From positions 1 through 41,126 of the IMG/VR virus record IMGVR_UViG_3300022752_002575: 41,126 nt of DNA; one strand, written 5' to 3'. The stretch is from a virus. The position numbers and the translations under genes are program-made. Shown here one piece after another: positions 1-6,205 of the stretch. The notes beneath the pieces are model-generated. The model did not search any database. It saw nothing but the letters and a program-made list of their open reading frames with translations, and was not told the DNA's origin. Positions within the stretch are counted from its first letter, which is position 1. Each line of letters begins with the position of its first letter.

Positions 1-309
1 TTTAACTGGGGGGAGTGCAAGATGTTCGGCGATTTCAGTATTTCTAATAGTTCCCGCCTCATCCAACGTCTTACCCTTGACCCATTCCGTAACGAGTGAT
101 GAACTTGCGATCGCTGAGCCGCAACCGTAGGTTTTGAATTTCGCATCTGTAATAATTCCGTCTTCATTTACTTTTATCTGTAATTTCATTACATCACCAC
201 AAGCAGGAGCACCAACCATACCAGTGCCTACGTCTATTTCATCTTTGGCGAAACTACCTACATTACGTGGGTTTTCATAATGATCAATTACCTTAGCTGA
301 GTATGACAT
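1..309 (-). CDS. iscU: IscU Fe-S cluster scaffold (partial, C-terminus cut by window edge)
   Basis: The first 103 residues read as IscU, the scaffold on which [2Fe-2S] clusters are built before transfer to apoproteins. Visible: the N-terminal HYENPRNVG signature, Cys37 and Asp39 in ACGD, Cys63 in YGCGSAIA, and the LPPVK motif at residues 99-103 that the HscA chaperone recognises. Numbering matches Escherichia coli IscU. The third ligand (Cys106) and the C-terminus lie beyond the window, so activity cannot be judged fully. The ATG at 309-307 overlaps the stop of the 49-aa gene upstream (TAATG), implying coupled translation. It sits in a run of phage genes, so it is probably an auxiliary metabolic gene. 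Identity is very likely; the role in infection is inferred. Confidence 0.93.
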   Translation of the reverse strand, partial: MSYSAKVIDHYENPRNVGSFAKDEIDVGTGMVGAPACGDVMKLQIKVNEDGIITDAKFKTYGCGSAIASSSLVTEWVKGKTLDEAGTIRNTEIAEHLALPPVK

Positions 310-458
310 TATTCATCTATCCTTGTATAATTAAGAACATTACCTGTGCCATATTGTGCTTCACCAAGCATCTTGGCAGCATAGTCATTTTCTGCCCAAA
401 CAATAGTATTGGCAGTTTGATATTCATTGATACGAACCCAAAGTTGATACTTATACAT
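309..458 (-). CDS. small hypothetical protein, 49 aa
   Basis: A 49-codon ORF beginning MYKYQLWVRINEYQTAN and ending NYTRIDE. Its stop overlaps the iscU start (TAATG) and its start lies just after the stop of the His-rich gene, so it fits tightly between two real genes. The middle (AENDYAAKMLGEAQYG) is predicted helical, and the whole resembles the small strand-helix phage proteins with an alternating N-terminal beta strand. No signal peptide or membrane segment. No function recognised; support comes from packing, overlap and plausible composition. Confidence 0.72.
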   Translation of the reverse strand: MYKYQLWVRINEYQTANTIVWAENDYAAKMLGEAQYGTGNVLNYTRIDE

Positions 459-459
459 T

Positions 460-774
460 TTATTGCCTCACTAAAACTTCTGTTTGAACACCGTTCATTA
501 TAATATATTGTTTGGTATAAACCACGCCGTCGATAATAACTTGATTTGGCTGTAATATGACAGGTGGTTGTTGTATGATAACTGCATCTGGTCTTGTAGC
601 AGCATAGACTACAGCACCACCAATTAGAGCAGGAATCACCCAACCATGATTATGATGCCAGTGTCTATTATGGAAATGATTATAATGCCCATAATGCCTG
701 TGACCATGTCCATAGGGACCAGCAATGGCTAACGAACCAAATGTTAAAAATAACGCTGTAAGAATTGATTTCAT
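460..774 (-). CDS. exported His/Gly-rich protein, 104 aa
   Basis: The N-terminus (Met-Lys-Ser, then a hydrophobic stretch to about residue 18, AIA-GPY) is a convincing Sec signal peptide with cleavage near residue 19. Residues 20-45 are packed with His, Tyr, Asn and Gly (GHGHRHYGHYNHFHNRHWHH). A short hydrophobic segment follows (VIPALIGGAVVYAA, about 47-60), then a Val/Ile/Gln-rich tail with VIIDGVVYTKQYIIMNG. His clusters of this kind can bind divalent metals, but that is inference. A good Shine-Dalgarno (CAGGAG) lies 8-9 nt before ATG. Small exported His-rich proteins also occur in bacterial hosts, so it could be host-derived. Function unknown. Confidence 0.8.
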   Translation of the reverse strand: MKSILTALFLTFGSLAIAGPYGHGHRHYGHYNHFHNRHWHHNHGWVIPALIGGAVVYAATRPDAVIIQQPPVILQPNQVIIDGVVYTKQYIIMNGVQTEVLVRQ

Positions 775-812
775 TTTGTATCTCCTGATGCTTATATAAC
801 GCCTAACTCTAA

Positions 813-941
813 TTATTGTTGACTATCTTTTTTTGCCATCATAGAAAGAACTTTTTCTTTAATAGCCTTGGCCCAAAAAGGCTCAGGAATGTGCCAACCT
901 ATGAATGCGCCGATTAAAACCCAAAATATAATATCCAACAT
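813..941 (-). CDS. small membrane protein, 42 aa
   Basis: ORF of 42 codons, MLDIIFWVLIGAFIGWHIPE at the N-terminus, followed by an amphipathic lysine-rich tail (AKAIKEKVLSMMAKKDSQQ). One membrane-spanning helix at about residues 3-19 with a positively charged cytoplasmic tail. AAAAGGAG lies 7 nt before the ATG and a late-promoter-like TAAATA box lies 24 nt upstream. Probably real; function unknown. Small one-span phage proteins include holins and inner-membrane modifiers, but nothing here decides. Confidence 0.72.
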   Translation of the reverse strand: MLDIIFWVLIGAFIGWHIPEPFWAKAIKEKVLSMMAKKDSQQ

Positions 942-965
942 TTTACAACTCCTTTTGGATATTAA

Positions 966-971
966 TATTTA
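966..971 (-). promoter_or_regulatory. putative late promoter box
   Basis: Coding-strand CAATAAATATT, matching the core of T4 late promoters, 24 nt upstream of the 42-aa membrane gene and just past the stop of the histone-like gene. Confidence 0.5.
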
Positions 972-976
972 TTGAA

Positions 977-1171
977 TTATTTTGCTTCTTTTCGTGCGTT
1001 TTTTACTGCGGTAACATCATTACGAACATCCTTACAGAGTTTAGACAGTTCTTGCAAGTGTTTACGAACACGAGTTCCTGCTGCTCCTACTTCTTTGTCG
1101 TAGAACTTTTCGAAGTCGCCTTCCATGGTTTCTACTAATTTTGCGAAATCTTGAAATCTATTTTGTGACAT
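977..1171 (-). CDS. histone H1-like (Hc1 family) DNA-binding protein, 64 aa
   Basis: Small protein with the pattern of bacterial histone H1 homologues (Hc1 family, as in Chlamydia and Bacteroidetes): FEKFYDKEVGAAGTRVRKHL followed by LSKLCKDVRNDVTAVKNARK. The AAGTRVRK core followed by a lysine/arginine helix is the diagnostic part. The long basic AK-rich tail of chlamydial Hc1 is missing; this is the short form. Such proteins coat and compact DNA. In a phage it could organise the replicating genome, be packaged, or alter the host nucleoid. SD AAAGGAG 7 nt before ATG. Assignment is by motif recall, moderately sure. Confidence 0.72.
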   Translation of the reverse strand: MSQNRFQDFAKLVETMEGDFEKFYDKEVGAAGTRVRKHLQELSKLCKDVRNDVTAVKNARKEAK

Positions 1172-1196
1172 AAGTGTCTCCTTTATATAATAATTA

Positions 1197-1388
1197 TTAC
1201 CAGTGCCTTATAACATTGGCGATTATGAAACAGCAAGTGATTACATGGATTATTACCCAAAAAGTTTTTAAGAATAATGCTACTCGAGCTTCTTTTACAG
1301 TGAGTATAGGAATATCAGGACGATCATCGTCTGTTTTCCCCATAAGATGTCCAGTGGCACGAGCCCATATTTTTTCTATACTGTTCAT
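1197..1388 (-). CDS. small membrane protein, 63 aa
   Basis: Start chosen at ATG 1388 (MNSIEKIWARATGHLMGK); a longer reading from 1457 would overlap the PAAR gene and has an implausible Cys/Trp-rich start. A basic/acidic head (KTDDDRPDIPILTVKEARVAL) is followed by one membrane helix near the C-terminus (KTFWVIIHVITCCFIIANVI). A TATAAT box with a weak TTGCTG at 16 nt lies just upstream, so it may have its own promoter. No function recognised. Confidence 0.65.
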   Translation of the reverse strand: MNSIEKIWARATGHLMGKTDDDRPDIPILTVKEARVALFLKTFWVIIHVITCCFIIANVIRHW

Positions 1389-1394
1389 CAGTAT

Positions 1395-1422
1395 ATTATA
1401 TAATATTTTTATCCGCCAGCAA
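1395..1422 (-). promoter_or_regulatory. weak sigma70-like promoter
   Basis: TTGCTG, 16-nt spacer, TATAAT on the minus strand, with the -10 box 6 nt upstream of the 63-aa membrane gene. The -35 match is modest and AT-rich surroundings make chance likely. Confidence 0.35.
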
Positions 1423-1702
1423 AGACATTTGGTGAACCAGCAGCCACAGCAGTACACCCTGAAATACTATCACCTATTCGTCCACATCCTAAATTGTTCA
1501 CTTTAACCGTGCTACTGCCAGATGCTATTGGTGCTGCATGAATTGGACATGATCTACCTCCAGGTAATAGGTGTGCTGTATTAACATCAGTTTGTCTGCT
1601 TACTGGAATATTATTAGCGAAAACATTAGGACTTCCTACGGCCCTCACCATACCCGAGCAATGTGCTACATCTGCATCACCGATTCTAGTTACTGCGGGC
1701 AC
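1409..1702 (-). CDS. PAAR-domain baseplate spike-tip protein, 97 aa
   Basis: A single PAAR domain: MPAVTRIGDADVAHCSG at the start, repeated GSPNVFANNIPVSRQTD and VAAGSPNVFAGG, and the His/Cys positions (CSG, CPIHAA, GCG) that bind the tip metal ion. PAAR proteins form the conical tip of the central spike in contractile tails; the T4 counterpart is gp5.4, of similar length. The protein sharpens the spike for outer-membrane penetration. It overlaps the 68-aa gene upstream by 17 nt. High confidence in family. Confidence 0.9.
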   Translation of the reverse strand: MPAVTRIGDADVAHCSGMVRAVGSPNVFANNIPVSRQTDVNTAHLLPGGRSCPIHAAPIASGSSTVKVNNLGCGRIGDSISGCTAVAAGSPNVFAGG

Positions 1703-1892
1703 GTTCTTTATCCATGATTTCTTGAAATCTTTTATTCCAAGAATCTATTTCGTTGTGTTGCTCTTCTGTATGTGGGCCATCTGGAATTTCAGGGATAAAT
1801 TTAATTACATGATCGAATTTATCTGGAATATCTCTAAAATCTGTAAATGCTTTAGTTTCTCCATTAATTATAAACACAAACTCACCCTTCAT
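1686..1892 (-). CDS. hypothetical protein, 68 aa
   Basis: Small acidic protein, MKGEFVFIINGETKAFTDFR followed by IPDKFDHVIKFIPEIPDGPH and a charged helix (EEQHNEIDSWNKRFQEIMDK). The beta-rich first half and helical C-terminus suggest a compact alpha/beta fold. It overlaps the PAAR gene start and follows the Sm-like gene closely, so it is in the same transcript. Proteins of this shape recur beside baseplate genes in T4-like marine phages (recalled, not checked). No function known. Confidence 0.75.
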   Translation of the reverse strand: MKGEFVFIINGETKAFTDFRDIPDKFDHVIKFIPEIPDGPHTEEQHNEIDSWNKRFQEIMDKERARSN

Positions 1893-1899
1893 GTCAATC

Positions 1900-2214
1900 T
1901 TATCTTATAATATTTCCAGCGCTCACTGGCTGTATCCCTGTAGTTTGAAATGTAAACTGATCTGCAACATCTTTAACAGTATTTCCTCTAAGAATTACTG
2001 CACTTTTGGCAATATTAAATTCTTGGTCTAATTCTACTGTAACCATCATAGGAGTCATTGCTGGTCCTTTTGGAGTCATTGCTAACATAATTGGATTTTT
2101 AATTACAATATCTGCTATGTCCTCACTGATATATTTACCAATAATTTCTTCGCCACTAATCAGCTTCAAGCTGATAATATCACCTTCTTTAAATTTTGTT
2201 TTTTCTAATAACAT
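1900..2214 (-). CDS. Sm-like (LSm-fold) small protein, 104 aa
   Basis: The N-terminal half FKEGDIISLKLISGEEIIGK followed by DIADIVIKNPIMLAM has the Sm1-like pattern (a GxxIxLxLxxGxxIxGxL strand series) found in LSm/Hfq-like proteins and in small T4-like phage proteins. The C-terminal part (TVELDQEFNIAKSAVILRGN) continues as strands. An RNA-binding ring is possible, but the Sm2 motif is not clear. Its start overlaps the glutaredoxin stop by 1 nt. Function unknown beyond the fold guess. Confidence 0.7.
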   Translation of the reverse strand: MLLEKTKFKEGDIISLKLISGEEIIGKYISEDIADIVIKNPIMLAMTPKGPAMTPMMVTVELDQEFNIAKSAVILRGNTVKDVADQFTFQTTGIQPVSAGNIIR

Positions 2215-2444
2215 TATGCTGCCTCTTTAAAATATCTTTCTAATTCTGTATAGCCACCAATTAATTTATCGTCAATAAAAACTTGTGGAACTGTTCGAGC
2301 ATTTGGCACTGCCTCTAGCAATTCTTCTTTAGTATAACCGTCGCCTATTTTACGTTCTTCAAAGTCAATACCTTTCATCTTTAACAGTGTTTTGGCTTTG
2401 TCGCAATAAGGACAATGATATTTTGACCAAACTATAGCTTTCAT
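2214..2444 (-). CDS. grx: glutaredoxin, 76 aa
   Basis: Complete small glutaredoxin: CPYC active site at residues 11-14, the TVPQVFI cis-proline loop (about 52-58) and GGY (64-66) that grips glutathione. It would reduce disulfides with glutathione; next to nrdA/nrdB it most likely re-reduces the C-terminal cysteine pair of ribonucleotide reductase, as T4 NrdC does. The dithiol CPYC form is a reductase rather than the monothiol CGFS Fe-S carrier, although IscU lies nearby. Its start overlaps the stop of the 55-aa gene (ATGA). Confidence 0.92.
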   Translation of the reverse strand: MKAIVWSKYHCPYCDKAKTLLKMKGIDFEERKIGDGYTKEELLEAVPNARTVPQVFIDDKLIGGYTELERYFKEAA

Positions 2445-2608
2445 TCTGCTATCTCCGCTTCTACAATAACACCATGTCCAGATAGCTCTTCTGCTACGCT
2501 GACTAACGCATCAAGCAATTCAGTGGTGGCTAAATGTCCTGCCGAATCTGTATTCTTTATTAAGGTGCTTAACTTCATTACAATTATTTCCTCATGTATT
2601 TTTGCCAT
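2441..2608 (-). CDS. hypothetical protein, 55 aa
   Basis: Start placed at ATG 2608 (MAKIHEEIIVMKLSTLIKNT) because AAGGA lies 7-8 nt upstream; a longer reading from 2641 would run into nrdB. Mostly helical with an acidic C-terminus (LSGHGVIVEAEIAE). Overlaps the glutaredoxin start (ATGA) and follows nrdB by 10 nt, so it belongs to the nrd operon. No family recognised. Confidence 0.72.
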   Translation of the reverse strand: MAKIHEEIIVMKLSTLIKNTDSAGHLATTELLDALVSVAEELSGHGVIVEAEIAE

Positions 2609-2618
2609 ATATTTTTCC

Positions 2619-3719
2619 TTATAGTGTAGGTAACTCTTCATAATCTATTGAATCACTCATTACGCCGATAACATAATTAGTAGATTCGTTCTCCTGTAAG
2701 GCAGTTTGTTTTTTACTGGTGTCACTATGCTTATTGAACCAAGGTATAGGAGTGCTCTTTGGATGAGGAGCGTGATATTTGATGTTAATATCCTTCAAGG
2801 CTCCTGCTGCTGTGTAATCTACAAAGTCTTTAAGGATGGCAGCATTGAGTCCGATAACAGGACCTTTCTTGAATAAGTAGTCTGCCCATGCCTTTTCCTC
2901 ACGGATCACATCCATATACAAGGCATAGACTTCTTGCTCGCATTCTTGTTTGGCCTGGGCGAATCTTGGATCTTCTTTTACCACTTGATTGATAAGCCAA
3001 GCAGTCCATCCTTTGTGTAATAGTTCATCCTGTAGGATTAGGCTGATAATATTGCCGTTACCAATAAAGATTTTATTCTCTACCATGGCTAGGCTTGTAG
3101 CAAACGATACCATAAAACGGAATCCTTCTAATGCATAACTGGCATTTAAGGCCATCCATATTGCTCGAATGTGCATTTCTTCATTGACATCGGGTTTGCC
3201 TAATTCTTTAAGACAATTAATCTCGTGTAGTCTGTCATAATACCTACCAATACTAGTGGCCATATCCACTATCTCTGCGGTATCGTGTATGGTATTGAAT
3301 ACTTCTTTAGGCACGTTATAGATATTACGAATAATATGACTATAACTACGACTATGAATATTAGTCTCAAAGAATGTCCAATTATAGACCAAGGCTTCTA
3401 GTTCTGGTAGGCTTACAACTGGAGTAAAGATTTGACTTGGCCCGCGTCCTTGTAGGCTATCCAATGCTGTTTGGCGTAATAGGTTACTGGTGAAGATATG
3501 TTTGACAGATTCGCTGGCATCTTTGAAATCTTGAGCATCTTTGGTCAATGATATTTCTTCTGGCACCCAGAAAAATCCTCTTGCTGTTTTTTCAAAGTCA
3601 GCAAGTTTATTATATTTGACTTCTTCAAACCTTTGTATAGTAACTGGGCCTTTTGGGTCCAAGAACATCTTACGTTGTAAGTAGTCTGTCGGTGTATGAA
3701 GATTATATTGTTGTTTCAT
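2619..3719 (-). CDS. nrdB: class I ribonucleotide reductase, beta subunit
   Basis: 366-aa NrdB, which houses the di-iron centre and tyrosyl radical used by NrdA. Readable motifs: Asp87 in LDSLQGRGP, Glu118 and His122 around FETNIHSRSY, radical Tyr126, the EGFRFMVSF helix and DELLH for the second pair of ligands, and WADYLFKKG near the C-terminus. Compared with E. coli, one extra residue (Asn) sits between Glu and the His of the first E-x-x-H motif. The C-terminal tail ending DYEELPTL contains the expected acidic peptide that docks on NrdA. The ATG overlaps the nrdA stop (ATGA), giving coupled synthesis. Confidence 0.95.
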   Translation of the reverse strand: MKQQYNLHTPTDYLQRKMFLDPKGPVTIQRFEEVKYNKLADFEKTARGFFWVPEEISLTKDAQDFKDASESVKHIFTSNLLRQTALDSLQGRGPSQIFTPVVSLPELEALVYNWTFFETNIHSRSYSHIIRNIYNVPKEVFNTIHDTAEIVDMATSIGRYYDRLHEINCLKELGKPDVNEEMHIRAIWMALNASYALEGFRFMVSFATSLAMVENKIFIGNGNIISLILQDELLHKGWTAWLINQVVKEDPRFAQAKQECEQEVYALYMDVIREEKAWADYLFKKGPVIGLNAAILKDFVDYTAAGALKDINIKYHAPHPKSTPIPWFNKHSDTSKKQTALQENESTNYVIGVMSDSIDYEELPTL

Positions 3720-6052
3720 AATACGCAGCTCTCGCAGTTTTCCTCTAATTCTACTTCATATCCGTTAAATTGAATATTGTGGTTTCCATTAATCTTTGGC
3801 GCTTCTACAGCTTTTGCACCTGCTTTGTTAATCAGACTATAATAGAAAGTCTTTAACCCCCAACGATGTGCCTGCATTAGGTTCTTAGCGATAAGAGTAG
3901 TTGGAACCTTACGATCTGGAAAGAAAGCAGGGTTATAGAATGTATTAGTGCTAATACTTTGATCTACATAGGCAGCAAGGACAGCAGCAGTCTTGATGTA
4001 GCCTACGCAATCCTGTTGTTCCCACATAAGTTGATATTTGTTCTTTAATCTCTGATATTCAGGAACAACTTGTGTGAATGAACCTGCTTTGCTTTCTTTA
4101 GTACTGATCAAACTCATAGGCATCTCAATACCATTAGTACTATTGATAACAACAGAACTAGATTCAACAGGAGCAATAGCCATTAGTGTGGCATTACGAA
4201 CACCATATTGTTTCATACTTACTCTGAGTGTTTCCCAGTCTAGTTCTGGAGTGAAGTCTGTAAGTTCATTTACAGCATTGGCTCTTAGTTCCCAAGGAAA
4301 AATGCCTTGGCCGTATCTTGTTCTATCACTATCTGCACATCGTCCACGTTCCTTGGCTAACTCTACTGTGGCTTCTGTTAGATAGTAGGCCTGATGTTCT
4401 ATCCAGCTTTTAACTTCAGTAAGAGCGTCCTTGTCTCCATACTTAAGTCCACGCTTAGCGTGCCAGTAGGCTAAGTTAGTAACACCAATGCCTAGTGGTT
4501 GTATTTCATCATTGCTTAATTTACTTTGGATACTAAGAAAATCTTGGTAGTCGAGAATGTTACATAAACTACGCTGTAGGATACGACAGGCACGACGCAT
4601 ATCTTCTGGGTTTCTAAATTCTCCCCAGTTAATCGATCCTAGTGTGCATAGTGCTATTCGACCACTGTCATCATCCAGACGCTTAAAAGGCTTGGTCGGT
4701 AGTAGGATTTCGCAACATAAATTACTTTGATAGATAGTATGATATTCAGGATCAAATGGTCCTTGGTTCATAACATTGTCGATGAATACAAGATAGATAC
4801 GGCCGGTATCAGTACGCTCCTTTAGTATACCACTCTTAAAAACTTCTTCTGCACTCATAGTCTTCTTACGTAGACCAGACTGCTTTTCGTATTTTACATA
4901 TAGTTCTTCGAATAAGGCAGTATCTTTATAGAAGGCTTCATAAAGATCAGGTACTTGATTAGGGTCGAAGAACGTAATGTTCTCCTTGTTCTTAAAGCGA
5001 CGCCAGAAGAATGCAGATAAAACGACACCATAGTCCATGTGCCGTACCCTGGTCTCTTCTGTACCTTGGTTGTTTTTAAGAACGATAAGGTCATCAAACT
5101 GATGATGCCATATGGGATAAAAAACCGTAGCCGAAGCATTGCGAATACCTCCTTGTGAACAACTACGTAGGTCACCGAACCATTTTTTAAGGAAAGGAAC
5201 CATGCCGGTATGCATGATCTCACCACCTCTGATAGGACTACCTAGTGGACGTAGACGACCAATCTCTAGACCAATTCCAGCACGTTTGCTGGCATATTTA
5301 GCCATCATTTCTCCACTAGCAAAAATAGAATCAAGGTCGTCATCGCTACGGATAAGAACGCAACTGCTAAACTGTTTAGTTGGAGTGCCAAGCCCAGCCA
5401 GCACAGGAGTAGCAAGAGTGAAAAGACCATCGGAGGCAGCATTGTAATATTCCTTTATATACTTCATTCTAGCACTATTAGGTTCTTCTTTATGGAACAC
5501 TGTGGCAGCAGCAATCATATAACGAACTTGTGGTGTTTCGTATATTTCTTTTGTGCTACGATTTTTAACTAGATATTTTTCAATAAGTTGTTCAATGGCG
5601 GCATAGCTATATTTCTCATCTTTTTCATGATCTAACATATCGTTCATTTTATTCCAGTCTGTTTCGCTATACCAATCAAGCAGTTCTAGAGTGTATAGTC
5701 CTACTTCTACATTACGTTTAACTATGTCATATAAATGAGGCACATTATAGCTACCATAGACGTCTTTACGCAGCATACTAAGACGCTGCTTGCCGGCAAC
5801 ATATTGATAGTTAGTATGCCCTACATCTGGGTTATGCTCTACGTCAATTAAATCTACGATAGCCCTTAACGTCAAATCATCGATATCTCTTGTAGTAATA
5901 CCATTATAGAAATGAGGTTGTGCCTTAATTTCTATCATACTTTGACTTACATCTGCTATTCCTTTACATATTTTTGTTATCTGATTTTGCCATTTTTCTA
6001 TCGTTAACTCTTCTTTACTACCATTTCTTTTAATTACTGTTATTATTGACAT
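3716..6052 (-). CDS. nrdA: class I ribonucleotide reductase, alpha subunit
   Basis: 778-aa catalytic subunit converting NDPs to dNDPs. An N-terminal ATP-cone-like stretch (VIKRNGSKEELTIEKWQNQI) precedes the barrel. Active-site residues visible: Cys231 (FSSCVL), the thiyl cysteine in SNLCCEILLPTKPF, the partner cysteine in CTLGSINWG, the tyrosine pair in LKTFYYS, and the C-terminal ENCESCVL with two exchangeable cysteines. No intein and no truncation. First gene of nrdA-nrdB-(55 aa)-grx. A sigma70-type promoter and a TAAATA box lie upstream, so it may be transcribed both early and late. Supplies dNTPs for phage replication. Confidence 0.97.
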   Translation of the reverse strand: MSIITVIKRNGSKEELTIEKWQNQITKICKGIADVSQSMIEIKAQPHFYNGITTRDIDDLTLRAIVDLIDVEHNPDVGHTNYQYVAGKQRLSMLRKDVYGSYNVPHLYDIVKRNVEVGLYTLELLDWYSETDWNKMNDMLDHEKDEKYSYAAIEQLIEKYLVKNRSTKEIYETPQVRYMIAAATVFHKEEPNSARMKYIKEYYNAASDGLFTLATPVLAGLGTPTKQFSSCVLIRSDDDLDSIFASGEMMAKYASKRAGIGLEIGRLRPLGSPIRGGEIMHTGMVPFLKKWFGDLRSCSQGGIRNASATVFYPIWHHQFDDLIVLKNNQGTEETRVRHMDYGVVLSAFFWRRFKNKENITFFDPNQVPDLYEAFYKDTALFEELYVKYEKQSGLRKKTMSAEEVFKSGILKERTDTGRIYLVFIDNVMNQGPFDPEYHTIYQSNLCCEILLPTKPFKRLDDDSGRIALCTLGSINWGEFRNPEDMRRACRILQRSLCNILDYQDFLSIQSKLSNDEIQPLGIGVTNLAYWHAKRGLKYGDKDALTEVKSWIEHQAYYLTEATVELAKERGRCADSDRTRYGQGIFPWELRANAVNELTDFTPELDWETLRVSMKQYGVRNATLMAIAPVESSSVVINSTNGIEMPMSLISTKESKAGSFTQVVPEYQRLKNKYQLMWEQQDCVGYIKTAAVLAAYVDQSISTNTFYNPAFFPDRKVPTTLIAKNLMQAHRWGLKTFYYSLINKAGAKAVEAPKINGNHNIQFNGYEVELEENCESCVL

Positions 6053-6084
6053 ATAAAACTCTTTACAAGATGATTACGAAACGA

Positions 6085-6090
6085 TATTTA
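6085..6090 (-). promoter_or_regulatory. putative late promoter box upstream of nrdA
   Basis: CAATAAATATCG on the minus strand, 32 nt before the nrdA start. A short GAGC/GCTC hairpin sits just upstream of it. Confidence 0.4.
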
Positions 6091-6157
6091 TTGAGAGCCT
6101 TCTAGCTCACTCTCTTTTCTTTTTTGAATATATTAACTTATCATCTTTAACAAGGTT

Positions 6158-6185
6158 ATTATACGCTGTTATTTTAATAAGTCAA
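6158..6185 (-). promoter_or_regulatory. sigma70-type promoter of the nrd operon
   Basis: TTGACT, 16-nt spacer, TATAAT on the minus strand, about 100 nt upstream of nrdA in a gene-free gap of 153 nt. It is the only strong host-type promoter near this operon and implies early or middle expression. Confidence 0.7.
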
Positions 6186-6205
6186 TGATGAGATAATTCA
6201 AATAA

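Noticed and set aside
317-643. 108-aa minus-strand ORF overlapping the His-rich gene
   Set aside because: Cys/Arg/Thr-rich out-of-frame reading of the His-rich gene; the in-frame signal-peptide protein plus the 49-aa ORF explain the DNA better.
1174-1506. 110-aa plus-strand ORF
   Set aside because: Covers the 63-aa membrane gene and the end of the PAAR gene on the other strand, no SD and unlike protein composition.
4894-5226. 110-aa ORF on the same strand as nrdA
   Set aside because: Out-of-frame reading within the intact nrdA gene; no frameshift is needed since nrdA is full length.
6090-6140. GAGC/GCTC hairpin upstream of nrdA as a possible riboswitch or terminator
   Set aside because: Only 4 bp plus a mismatch, no conserved architecture and no T-run; too weak to call.
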